From: Lichina pygmaea
Lineage: Eukaryota > Ascomycota > Lichinomycetes > Lichinales > Lichinaceae
NCBI GenBank assembly: GCA_963422465.1
Contig: OY730172.1
Location: 2,852,001-2,916,000, forward strand
Length of the DNA: 64,000 nt
Reading direction: 5' to 3'
Part shown: positions 11,761-22,236 of the stretch, piece after piece
Numbering within the stretch: position 1 is the stretch's first letter
Layout: every line of letters starts with the position of its first letter
Program-made: the position numbers and the translations under genes
The notes under the pieces: generated by a model
Told to the model about the DNA's origin: nothing
Seen by the model: only the letters and a program-made list of their open reading frames with translations
Database searches by the model: none

Positions 11761-14700
11761 AGCATTTGGCTGCATTGGTGCTTCCTTTGCGCAATCCCTT
11801 CACCAAGGACCTCTCCCCTACCCACGCACATTGTGATTGTTTGATGGCAAGACATCACAAACCACACATCTCGCCAAGACAATCATGACCACAGCACAAG
11901 GCGTACACCAGGAGGAAGTCTCTCTCTTTGTGTCTCCTGGCCTTCACTATGATGTGATTCTGGGGATGCCATGGCTCCAGAAGCACAGGCCACACATTGA
12001 TTGGACAAACACCTCAATCATGTTCAAGTCAGATCACTGCTGATCCGCATGCCTCAAGTCAAACAATGGCTATCCAATCTCTTTAGATCTTGAAGCCAAG
12101 ACATCTGCTGGAAAGTCTCAGGATCCCAAGCCTCTTTCTGCCACGCCAATCCCCATCAATGCTGCCGTATTTTCTCTCCTTGCTGCCAAGCCAGATCACC
12201 AGGTGTTCAGTGTTTCTCTGAGAGACATTGAGCAGGTGTTGAAGCCAAAGAAGTGTGTGGATCCTGCCACACTTCTCCCTGCTCAGTACCACAAGTTCCT
12301 GGACGTCTTCAGCAAGGATGACGCTGACAAGCTTCCTCCTCTACGCCCAGGAGTTGACCACAAGATCAAGATGGAACCAGGAACCCAGGCATCCTCTGGA
12401 CCTCTGTACAGCATGAGCAGAGAAGAACTTGAAGTTCTCAAGAAGTACCTGACAGAGAACCTGAACAAGGGCTTTATTCAAGTATCTTCATCACCTGCTA
12501 CTGCACCAGTCCTCTTTGTCAAGAAGCCAGAAGGTGGATTGTGTTTCTGTGTAGACTACAGAGCACTCAACACCATCACCATCAAGAACTGTTACCCCCT
12601 ACAACTGATCCGGGAGATGTTGGACCAGCTTTGCAAAGCTGTGTGGTACACCAAGCTTGATATTGTTGGTGCCTTCAACTGTATCTGGATGAAGGAAGGT
12701 GAAGAATGGAAGACTGCGTTCCACACACACTCAGACCTCTACGAATACCTTGTCATGCCCTTTGGTCTTGCCAATGCTCCAAGCATGTTCTAGAACTACA
12801 TCAATGATGTTTTGGGACCTGATATCCTTGACATCTTTGGCACTACCTATGTGGATAACATCCTTGTCTACAGTCAGACACTCAAGGAACACCAGAAGTA
12901 TGTCAAGCTTGTTCTCAGTCGACTACAAGACGTAAGCCTGCAAGTTGATATCTCCAAGTGTGACTTTGAAGTGCATCAAGTCAAGTACCTTGGCCTTATA
13001 ATTCAGTCTGCCACTGAAGATAGCCAACCCAGATCTGTGAGCATAGACCCAGCCAAGACTGATGCCATCAAGGAGTGGAATCCTCCTGCCAGTCTCAAGG
13101 AAGTGCAGAGCTTCATTACATTTGCAAACTTCTACCGCCAGTTCATCAAAGACTTTGCCAAGCTTGCATCCCCACTCACAGCTCTGACCAAGAAGAATGT
13201 TGCCTTCAAGTGGGAAACCCCAGAGCAGCGCCTGTTTGAAAGTATCAAAAAGGTGTTCAGCACTGCACCTATCCTGCAGCACTTTGATCCAGAGAAGGAG
13301 TGTGTTGTTGAGACTGACACTTCTGACTATGTCTCTGGTGCTGTCCTGTCACAGCCAGATCATGAAGGAGTTCTACGCCCTGTTGCCTTCTTGTCACGCT
13401 GCCACCTGCCGGCAGAATGCAACTACAAGATCTACAACAAAGAGTTGCTGGCAATTGTCCGTGCCTTTGAAGAATGGCGAGCAGAGCTTGAAGGATCTCC
13501 AGAACCTGTCAAGGTGATCTCTGATCACAAGAACTTGGAGTACTTCATGTTGTCAAAGCGCCTTTCCTGCTGTCAAGCCTGTTGGAGCAAGTTCTTGTCA
13601 CACTTCAATTTCAAGATCAGCTACTGTCCAGGCAGTCAGTGCAAGGCCGACACCCTCACTCAACATTCCCAAGACCTCCTGTCAGACAGTGATCCCTGTC
13701 AAGACTTCATGGAGTAAGTTGTCCTCAAGCCTAAGAATCTTGCACATTCAGAGGTTCAAGTCAAGCCCATCCAGATCCTGAGATGTTCAGAAGCTATACC
13801 AGTTGACACTGAACCTGATGCTACACCTCTTTCAGATATCATCCAAGCTGCCTATAACAACCTTGCTGAAGGTGATCCAGTGGCAACAGTGTCACAGATG
13901 CTAAGGGATAGTGTCAGGCATAGTCGAGAAGTGTCTCTCTCAGACTGCAGCTTGGAAAATGACTGTCTCTTCTACAAGAACTGACTCTGGATCCCTGAGA
14001 ACAATAAGCTACGCCTACACCTGTTCCAAGAAGTGTATGACCAAGCAATGGCTGGCTACACTGGGATTGCCAAGACCCACAATCTTCTGTCTTGTTGGTA
14101 CTATTGGCCAAAGATGGTGAACATCATACAGCAGTACATCAGGAATTGTTATGTCTGCTCTCAAGCAAAGCCTGCCCGTGATCGCCAAGGAGAGCTGCTG
14201 TCTCTTCCTATGCCGCAGCAACGTTGGCAGGATCTGGCTATGGATTTTATTACTGACTTGCCCAAGTCAAGAGATGCCTGCTTCCCTGGTGCCAAGCACA
14301 TCTGGGTCATCACTGACTGTCTCACCAAAGAACACCACTTTATGCCATGTGCTGAGATGACAACCTCGCATCCTGTCTAGATGTTCATCCAGTTTGTTGT
14401 CCATACCCATGGCTTACCAAGGAGCATTGTCTCAGACAGAGGAGGTCAGTTTGTCAGCTCATTCTGGAAAGCACTCTGTGCCCATCTTGACGTCATGCTA
14501 CGACTATCCTCAGGACACCACCCAGAGACAGATGGTCAGACAGAACAAGAGAATCAGGAGCTTGAACGCTATCTGAGATCCTATGTTAACTATCTCCAAG
14601 ATGACTGGGTCCAATGGCTTCCTCTGGCAGAGTTCACGCAGAACAACTCCCAGTCTGATTCCTCTGGCATGTCACTGTTCTTTGCCAACAAAGAGTTCCA

Positions 14701-15370
14701 TCCACAGCTCAGCATCACACCCATGAGTGAAGCCTGCAACCAAGATGCTATGGAAATCTCTGGAGAAATAATGTAGATTCTGGAACAGTTACAAGCTGAA
14801 CTCCGACTATCCCAGGAAGCTCAAGCTCACACCGCCAATTTGCATCAAGTCCTGTCACTGTCCTATCAAACTGGAGATCTTGTTTGGCTGAATACCAAGA
14901 ACATCAGGACACACCACCCATGCAAAAAGCTTGACGACAAGTGGATTGGACTATTCAAGGTGTTGAAGACAGTCGGAAGCTGTGCCTGCCATCTGGAGCT
15001 TCCACACACTCTCAAGATCCACCCTGTCTTTCATGTTTTCCTTCTACATCTGACACCTGCTAATCCTATCCCTGGCCAATCAAATGAACACTCTGGCCCT
15101 GTCATTGGTCAAGACATAGATGAAGAGTTCCAGGTTGAAGAAATCCTTGACTCCAAGCCAGCAACGTCTTGACAGAAGTTCAAGTACCTGGTCAAATAGT
15201 CCGGATAGCCAATTGAAGATGCCACTGAAGAGCCTATTGAGCATCTTGACAACGCCAAAGACACTATCTACAACTTCCATGAGAAATACCCAAGGAAACC
15301 ACGGCCACGGAACTACGCCCACGAGCGGCCTGAGGCTCACAGGAGTTCACCATGTGAAGGAGGGGGGTAA

Positions 15371-15645
15371 TGTCACAGTTCTGGCCCAGTTGCATATCTG
15401 GCACAAGCCACGCACCTTGCTGGGAAGTCCTATCTGCACTGTTTGCCTGTTTGCTCCGCTGTTGCCTGATCCCCTGCCTATAAGAACTTCTCCTGCTCCC
15501 CCAGCTTCTTCTCTTCTTTTCTTTTTTTCTTCCTTCGTGGTCTTTCGTCTTGTACATCAATCCAAGTCTCAAGTCTCAAGCCAAGTCAGGTCAAGGTTAC
15601 TGGATCAGTTAGGCTTGAGTTCTGCTCTGCCATTGCCTTGTCACA
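15371..15645 (+). repeat. 3' LTR of Ty3-A outer element
   Basis: 275 bp, preceded by a polypurine tract and followed by ACAAA and then LINE copy C, which resumes exactly at its target. It lacks the 26-bp duplication of its 5' partner. Confidence 0.9.
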
Positions 15646-17059
15646 ACAAACACCAGACAATTATTCTTCAAAAAGCACAAAAAGCACTATCTTCTCTTTC
15701 CAGAACCTCTTACTCCATCTGGGACTTTCCAGTTCTTACAGTATGTCTTGTGTACACTGCAATACTCAGATCTGTACTAAGCTAAGCAGTGGAGATTTGG
15801 TTTAACCTACTCAGAAAATCCTCTAATATTTCCTCTCTTATCATATTCCAGAACAAATATCTGAGACTTATTGGGAGTGCTTTCAAAGCCACTCCTTCTT
15901 TTCTATTAGAGAGTGAGCCTTTTCTTTTACCTCTAGATTTCTATTTTAAATTTCACACAGTCTGTTTTCTCTTTTCTATCCCAACCTTCTTTCTGAAAGA
16001 CTTTCTTGACAGTACCTTTTCCACTATTTCTTCCGATACTTTTTCACTGAGGAAACTTTTAAAGAAATCCTCAACTATCTCTCCTAATTGGAAGTTCACT
16101 TGGTTAAGTCAAATAACTACTAACCAGGCTAGTTCAAAGAAAGAACTACAAATACTCTTTACTAAAGAGTGGGAAAACCAATAGGAGAAGAAGAAAAGAA
16201 GAAGCTATGCTGGGTGGTAGGTGTTTTGCCAAAAACCTCACTACAACAACCTGAAGCTCTACAAAAAGCTACAGAAAACTGAGGCAAGTCTACAACTGCA
16301 AACCAGAACTGGGAGAATTGGTCTAGCAAGTTTTCTTTTCAGAGCTGGAGTATCTGACTTTCCTACCTTTTTATGTATGTGTGGTCAAGTAGAAAAGATA
16401 GTAAAATATATTACCTCTTCATGCTCTCTCTACTCAAGTCAAAGATAACATGTTTTTTTCAACCCCCAAGATTTCACTACTATTATTTCAAACCCAGAGC
16501 TTCTACAGAAGTTTCTGTACTGGTTCATGTCTTTGAAAAGACTAAACCAATTTAATCTGGCTTTCAAACTTCACTATTCACACCCCAACATCTAGAAGCT
16601 TTTTCTACCAGACACTACAAGATTTTCTCTTGCTACACTCTCTGGTCACCCCCATGTCTTCAGTTTTTATTCCTTTAAAGGTTTTCTGAAGAAGTTCACT
16701 ATTAGCTGGAGGATCTGCATGGCTGTAAAGCTACAATCAGTGTAAGAATCAAATAAAAAAATAAAAAAAAGATCTACTTCAATACAAACCTCAGTCTTGT
16801 ACGAAGCCACTGATCAGGTGTCATCACCACCACGTTCCACCAAACCCCTTCAAGTTCCTTGACACTCCTCTCCTGCGAGAACCAACCCGCCTTCCGCATC
16901 TCGCCCTAATCCTACACTCGGGTAGGACGGTACGGTACGGACCGCAACATATCACACTCACATTTCTCCGTTCATCAGCTCGTACCTCAGCTTCCCCATC
17001 ACTCGTCCATCGGCTTATCCATCCAATCTTCGTCCCTTGTGTGGTTGTTCTCCACATTC

Positions 17060-17394
17060 TTATGACCTATAGTCGTCATGCCGGTAGTCACTATAGCTCC
17101 AGCTATCGCTGTAATCGGAGTCCTCAGGGTAATCGACCCTAGTGTTCCAGAGTCGCTTGTCCTTGTCCTTGTTGAATTCATCGCGCTTGTGTTCTAGCCT
17201 ATGGCTTCTTTTTCGAACAATCCAGTCCTGGAAGGTTCGTCGTCATCCCTGGTAGCCCTGTCGTCTTCGTCGTTGTTGTTACAATACCAGTCATTATTCA
17301 TGTAGTCAGGGACTGGCCGATGTGTCCGCCACTTCTCTGTTGGTGGAGTGGGCATAGGAGGTAATTTGCTGATGTCCGGTGTTGATTCGACCAT
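17060..17394 (-). pseudogene. Possible host coding remnant, Asp/Asn/Arg-rich
   Basis: In the CpG-containing island 16,771-19,540 the minus strand shows two overlapping open frames. The first (17,394 to 17,194) begins MVESTPDISKLPPMPTPP and becomes acidic (NNNDEDD, RDDDEPS). The second takes over near 17,225 and runs to a TAA at 17,060, with charged, tyrosine-rich sequence (RLEHKRDEFNKDKDKRLWN, DYPEDSDYSDSWSYSDYRHD). The composition looks like a low-complexity fungal protein that needs a frame change, or an intron I could not place, to be continuous. I do not recognise the family. It could be a decayed gene or chance. The rest of 16,771-17,890 holds the CA repeat and no other recognisable gene. 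Confidence 0.3.
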
Positions 17395-17661
17395 ATTTTC
17401 GATTGACGATTGTTGACATGTGTTGGTTTGAGGATGTGTTTGCCTAACGAACCGGTGATACCCAATGTAGACTCGGTGACAGTGGTGGCGGGTGATGGCA
17501 TAGATTCGGCGGTAGGGTAAACTGTGTTAGCACGATAGGTCTTTGACTAAATGAAATTGTGGCAAGGGATGGATTTTACTCTATACCCACTTTTGTACTT
17601 CCAATCAAAGGAAAGAGGATCCTGATAACTCTTCTCCTCTTAGCCTGGAGAGATCTCGTCA

Positions 17662-17666
<5 letters not shown>

Positions 17667-17713
<47 letters not shown>
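17667..17713. repeat. (CA)n microsatellite
   Basis: An uninterrupted CA dinucleotide run of 47 bp, about 190 bp beyond the stop codon of the porin gene. Confidence 0.97.
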
Positions 17714-17716
<3 letters not shown>

Positions 17717-17898
17717 ATGCAAGATAGACATATGCTATTCTTCTATACTGTTCATGATCTCCCAGAGTTGAAAGATAGACAGTACGACAATACACCAGTC
17801 TCCTCGGCCTTAAACACCACTAATACAGCACCTCACCCGACGAATATCCTCGCTAGCCATCTGTTGTCAAGATGCGCACGTCTCGGCCTCATCTTCGC

Positions 17899-19257
17899 TC
17901 AAGACTCGAAAGTGAGGCTAGCTCCAACCTAAGATTACACGCCACAGCCTCTCAGCCAAGATACGATACATGGTGTGTTGAAGGAATCAAACTACTGACC
18001 TTGTGTCCGCCTTCAGTGAGGTTTTGAGTGTCGAAGGAGGTTCCCAGGCCGAGGGTCACGCCAGGGCGCAAAACAACATTATAGGCGAGGGCGGCGAGAC
18101 CGCGATCGTTAATCTTGGCCTATAGACAACAAACGGACCGTCATCAGCTGGCTTCATTTCCAAGGAGAAAAAAGACGGTTGACTCCGCGGCTCGATATGA
18201 AATAGTTCACCTTGGCAAACGATGTCGGATCAAGCCGATACTTGCTAGCTAACTCAAGGCCGACGTTGTTGGAACCTTTAGAGTCCCACGTCGCCCTGGC
18301 ACCGGCCTCGACCTGAGAATTGACTCGGTGGTAGTACGATGCCGAGAAGATGCTGAGATTGTTGGTCGCCGTGACGGCGGCGGTGTACTCCGGAACAGTG
18401 TAGCCCACCGCGGCCGAATACCGCGTGATGGTGGCTTTTTGCACATCGTAGGCCGCCTCGGCACCAGCAAGGAAGCCCTCGTGGCCGATGACAGCGTCGA
18501 GGGTGGCCGTCGGACCTCGGAAAAGATCGAAGAAAGCACGGACATGAAAACTGGGCTGCTTGAAGAAGAGGTTGACCTTGGCGCCCTTGGCCTGGGTGGC
18601 CGGCAGGAAGTGCGTCAAGACCTCGGCCTTGAGGCCCTTGGCAATGCTATTTTCAAGCTCGAGCTTCGTGTCAAGCGAGTTCTGCGTAGTCCAGGCCTGG
18701 GTGAGGTTCAAGCCTGAAGAGTAGATTCACGTCAGCTCGAGGTCACATTGGATCAGCGACCAAAGAACCTGACGCTTGGGGATGATCGAGGCGCAATAAG
18801 CCATGACAGCCACCGCGTGCAAAGAGCGGGAGGATATACCGCTGGCGGAATCAGTGTATTTCGCTTCCAGCTACAGCGTTGGTCAGCAAAGATGGTGTTA
18901 CGGCCTGTAGCCCGGGAGGAGAAACGCACCTGCCCACCAGTATGCCCCTCATGTGTTGATCTTCCATTGACTTTGAAGCTCACGCCATTGGGCGCTTTGG
19001 ACTTAACCTCAACGGTGGCTGTAACAGAGGATCAGAATTGAACTGCTTCCGCGGACCCGCAGGTATGTCGTCGAGGCTTACTTGCGGCGGTGTGACAGAA
19101 ATCCTTGCTGAGAAGCTATGTGCACCGTCAGTGATGCGGTGTCTAGATCACCAGAAGACGTTGCCCAAAGACTGACATCGTTCGACGGCTTGGCGATGTC
19201 TGAAAAGGCCGGCACCGTGAAGGTCGGGATTGGCGAGAGGACTTCTGGGATGGACAT
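17899..19257 (-). CDS. Mitochondrial outer-membrane porin (VDAC)
   Basis: Voltage-dependent anion channel, the beta-barrel that passes metabolites and ATP across the mitochondrial outer membrane. Seven exons on the minus strand: 19177-19257, 19082-19115, 18930-19018, 18840-18870, 18211-18713, 18000-18119, 17899-17928. All introns have GT-AG ends, and the exons sum to 888 nt, giving 295 residues. Hallmarks are the N-terminal helix VPAFSDIAKPSNDLL, the segment GLNLTQAWTTQNSLDTKLEL, and a full match to the eukaryotic porin signature (YRLDPTSFAK then AKINDRGLAAL) split by intron 5. It ends VGASLTFES. Fungal porins are usually about 283-285 residues; the extra length is the N-terminal MSIPEVLSPIPTFT, so the true start or a first intron is uncertain. 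No RIP-type damage is visible. Confidence 0.93.
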
Positions 19258-19543
19258 CTTGACGTGCGGAGCGGCTTCACCGGGCATATATGCGGTAAGA
19301 TCGAATTGCTTGTGCGGTGTTCTAGTGCTGGAGCAGCCGATAGGGATGAATCAGTCGAGGTCGAGCAACGTGGTGGACAGCGTTGGAACTGCACGACGCG
19401 AGGTGCTTACAGTACGTATGTCTCCTTGGTTCCGAAGGATTTTCTTCCAGCAGAAACTCGTCCACTAGCAACGAAAGCTTGATGACTAAGGAATAAATCA
19501 GCCGACTTAGGTACGTACCTAAGTATCGTAATTCCGAGTACCG
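19258..19543. promoter_or_regulatory. Porin upstream region
   Basis: 286 bp between the porin start and the DNA transposon, presumed to hold the porin promoter and 5'UTR. It keeps CpG dinucleotides, unlike the neighbouring repeats. The perfect palindrome CTTAGGTACGTACCTAAG lies at about 19,506-19,523. No specific factor site can be assigned. Confidence 0.4.
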
Positions 19544-19605
19544 GTGCCTTGGAGGCACTTTGTACCTCCTCTCCCCTCGCTAGCTCAGTCGGAACACTCT
19601 TACCC

Positions 19606-19711
19606 GTGCCTTGGAGGTACTTTGTACCTCCCACTCCCTCGCAAGCAAGCTCGGGACACCCTTACTCTGTAAGGGTGTCCGCCACCTTAACAGTTTGGTC
19701 ACCTCAACAGT
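19606..19711 (+). repeat. Left terminal inverted repeat of the pogo-like element
   Basis: 106 bp, from GTGCCTTGGAGG to CACCTCAACAGT, matching 21,898-22,003 in reverse complement with mostly transition differences. It contains a hairpin with 11-bp arms, GACACCCTTAC and GTAAGGGTGTC, around a 3-nt loop. Confidence 0.85.
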
Positions 19712-19763
19712 GCCCGCACAAAACAACCCAATTGTCTTCAAATCTCCTTAACTTCTCAACAAC

Positions 19764-21639
19764 ATGGTGAAATCCTACAATGAAGTTGAGGCTCACATCC
19801 AGGAAGTCTTGGGTTCCCTTGCCCCCAACAAGGAATTCTCAATTCCAGAATTGGCCAATAAATTTGGTGTTCCTGTACAGTGACTCCAGAACTGCCTAAA
19901 AGGGGTTCCCTCTTGAAGCGCTTGAATCCTGGTCAATCTGAAGCTTTCTCCAGCTGAAGAGCTGGTTGTCTGCTGGTACATTGACAGACTAGATCACCTA
20001 GGACTATGTGTGAGACCACAGATGTTACGTAACTGTGCCAATATCATTCTAGCTAGGAGCTACAAAGAAGATGACAATTCTCCACCCACAGTCAGCCCCA
20101 AATAGATAACAAGATTCCTTGGTCACTATCCTGAGTATTCTGTACGCAAACAGAAAGTGACAGATCCATGACAAAAGGTTGCCAATAACACTAAATCCAT
20201 TGAGGTATAGTACAAGGATTTCCATTCCACCTACCTTCAAAAGAGAATCCAGACGGGTAATTGCTGGAATATAGACAAGTCTGGATTCCAGATAGGCATA
20301 GGATAGAGCCAAAAGATCATCACCAAGGATGTTCTTCAGCAGTCATATATTGGAAGTGTCAGCAATCATAAGCTGGTCACTGTTGTTGAAGCCATCAGTG
20401 GAGGTGGTAAAGTTATACCTCCACAGATCATCCTGTCAGGCAAAATTCACCAGGAGTGTTAGTATACTTATACAAGTCTTGAGGAAGATGCTCTTGTCTC
20501 TGTTTCCGACAGTGGATTCTCAAACAACCAGCTAAGTCTTGAATAGATCAAGCACTTTGAAGTACATAGCACAAAATCCCAGACAGGTGCTTATCAACTG
20601 CTACTTCTTGACAGCTACAGGTCTTATTACACATATAAGTTTCTTGAACACTGTGAGAAGAACCTCATCACACTGTTCTGTCTCCCTCCACATGTGACAC
20701 ATCTCCTCCACTCTCTGGATGTTGTTGTTTTCCAGCCATACAAGTATTGGCATGCTGAGGCTGTTGATGTGGCAGCTTGTACAGGATGTATAGACTTCAA
20801 CAAGATTGAATTCCTCAAGGCACTTGGATCTATTTAACAGAAAGTATTGAAGTCTTCTACTATTCTCTCTGTGTTCAGAGAGACTGGTCTTATTCTGTAC
20901 CAACCAAAAAGTGGTTGACAAGCTACAAGAGAAAGAGAAGGAAACAGAGAAAAAGACATAACTTCAACAACCAGTCACCCCTCCAGCACAGGGAGAATTG
21001 TCTGAGCCAGTATTCACAACACCCCTCACAATCTGTACAATGAAAAAACAACTAAGCAACATCATGGACCCTGATACACCTATGTACACTGAAGATTTGT
21101 GAAAGATTGGGAAGGTATGTATTGTCCATGCAACAGAGAACATTGTTCTGAAAGAAGAACTTAGCTGCACAAGAGTAGCAGAAGTAGCTCAAAGTGTTTG
21201 CCAGAAACCAAGTTGCCAGCAAATCCAGAACAGGGGATCTATCAACAGTGGTGTAGCCCAAGCTGTAGCAGAGAAGTGACAGATTAAGGAGGAACAGTGA
21301 CAGGAACATACTCAGGCACAAGAAGTAAAGAAAGCAGAGAAGACTGCAATAGCAGAAGTAAAGAAGGAAGTGAAGGTAGCAAAGGCAGTAGAAAGAGCTG
21401 CTACAGTCAAGGCAAAGAAAGATGTAAAAGCAGTCAAGCAAGCAGCAAGAACAGTTGGTAGATTGATCAGGCAGGGTGGGGCAGCAATAGTGGGGTAAGG
21501 TGGGGTAGTGACTCAGACAGTAGAGTTGGTGTGGCCAACAACAACAACACCAACCACAGCCACTGTCATTGGTTCTCCACAACTTGACAAAAATCTGGAG
21601 AAGCTAGACCTTTGGATTCTGATTGATGACCTGGTCTAG
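19764..21639 (+). pseudogene. pogo-family transposase, inactivated
   Basis: The frame starts ATG at 19,764 (MVKSYNEVEAHIQEVLGS), with a CENP-B/psq-like helix-turn-helix region (FSIPELANKFGVP). The DDE_1-type catalytic domain is visible: first Asp in WNIDKSGFQIG (about 20,274), second in LLLDSYRSYY (20,610), and third in LHSLDVVVFQPYK (20,718), which follows the typical LPPHVTHLL motif. The region after about 21,300 is Lys/Ala/Val-rich and probably coiled-coil. Many stops of the TAG/TGA type interrupt it, as expected after RIP of CAG, CGA or TGG codons, so it is not functional. Family assignment is by the DDE_1 motifs. Confidence 0.8.
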
Positions 21640-21897
21640 AATCAGATTGGCGCAAAAAATCTACAAGGTTATTACTCCTTCATGAAGTTATTAACATTGT
21701 AGATTATGTCTAGTAAATAATCTATTACTGGTGTACTAACTGCCACAGTTTCTCAGCAACACTATAAAAATTTTGAGAGCACTATAACTTCAGAGATGAT
21801 ACTAGAGAAGTAGGGGAATCTGATGAGCAACTCAGATTCAAATGTAGTCACTTTGTTGTAAAGTTATACAACTGTAAAGTTGATTTGGGGTGTGGAA

Positions 21898-22003
21898 ACT
21901 GTTGAGGTGACCAAACTGTTGAGGTAGTGGACACCCTTACAGAGTAAGAGTATCCCAACCTTGCTTGCAAGGGAGTGGGAGGTACAAAGTACCTCCAAGG
22001 CAC
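21898..22003 (-). repeat. Right terminal inverted repeat of the pogo-like element
   Basis: Reverse complement of 19,606-19,711. Several CpG and GpG positions of the left repeat read TpG or CpA here. Confidence 0.85.
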
Positions 22004-22236
22004 AGGTACTCTGTAAGAGTGTCTGCCACCAGTACAATAGATACCACTAGTGTGGTTGCCATGTCATGTGACACCCCATGTGACTGCTAGCCTAGCCCTA
22101 CTTAGGCACTTCCATTATGCACAAATAAATAGATCAGCTTCACATCTACACTGGTAGCAACACATGTTGACATCTGTATCTTGTTATTGTTGAACAAGAA
22201 CAAGTATTACAGTCAATTACCTTCTGCTGTACTCAG
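22004..22236. other. Spacer between DNA transposon and Ty3-C remnant
   Basis: About 230 bp of AT-rich sequence. It may hold the end of the transposon and part of an LTR or leader of the following Ty3-type remnant, but no LTR pair or primer site is recognisable. Confidence 0.3.

Larger units (their letters stand above)
4970..15645 (+). mobile_element. Ty3-A outer element (chromovirus type), split by a second copy of itself
   Basis: A Ty3/gypsy-type LTR retrotransposon fossil inserted in LINE copy C with a 5-bp duplication ACAAA (4,965-4,969; 15,646-15,650). Its own sequence is 4,970-6,442 and 11,766-15,645, with the inner copy between. Parts in order: 5' LTR, gag, protease region, reverse transcriptase (about 12,300-12,960), RNase H (about 13,280-13,500), integrase with an HHCC region (about 14,030-14,170) and core (about 14,220-14,750), a chromodomain-like C terminus (about 15,110-15,300), polypurine tract AAGGAGGGGGGTAA and 3' LTR. 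It is broken, with roughly ten interruptions besides the insertion. Age is relative: older than 6,443-11,760, younger than the LINE. Confidence 0.9.
3733..16770 (+). mobile_element. LINE copy C, 5'-truncated, hosting a SINE and nested Ty3 elements
   Basis: LINE sequence occurs in three blocks: 3,733-4,005, 4,457-4,969 and 15,646-16,770. The 5' end is truncated within ORF2. Block one encodes reverse transcriptase from the LLNTTGKLMEAI region to LSLDIS. Block two carries the palm (GFADDISLLVFGHS; the usual threonine after ADD is isoleucine) to LHWHK. Block three carries the C-terminal region, the zinc-knuckle region (reading MCGQVEKIVKYI, so the expected His is Tyr) and the 3'UTR. It ends in the family tail GTAAGAATCAAATAAAA. 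Several stops interrupt block three (for example near 16,182 and 16,219). The blocks join cleanly across a 13-bp SINE duplication and a 5-bp ACAAA duplication, so the LINE is the oldest layer of this stack. Confidence 0.85.
19544..22025 (+). mobile_element. pogo/Fot-like DNA transposon with long inverted repeats
   Basis: A Tc1/mariner-superfamily element of about 2.5 kb. It has 106-bp terminal inverted repeats and one inactivated transposase frame. Beyond the left repeat is a tandem extra unit of about 62 bp (19,544-19,605) that starts with the same GTGCCTTGGAGG as the repeat. The outermost ends and a TA target duplication could not be fixed. The right end is RIP-altered while the left end keeps CpG, which suggests that RIP stops towards the porin island. 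Confidence 0.75.

Noticed and set aside
4970-15645. Tandem duplication of a Ty3 element sharing LTRs
   Set aside because: The AGCAT duplication and the resumption of the protease region after 11,760 show nesting, not tandem amplification.
15120-15785. A 221-codon plus-strand frame across an LTR into LINE sequence, suggesting a fusion gene
   Set aside because: It crosses the element boundary and reads LTR and LINE in frames unrelated to their proteins, so it is a chance frame.
18328-18717. A plus-strand frame of 129 codons
   Set aside because: It is the shadow of the large porin exon on the opposite strand.
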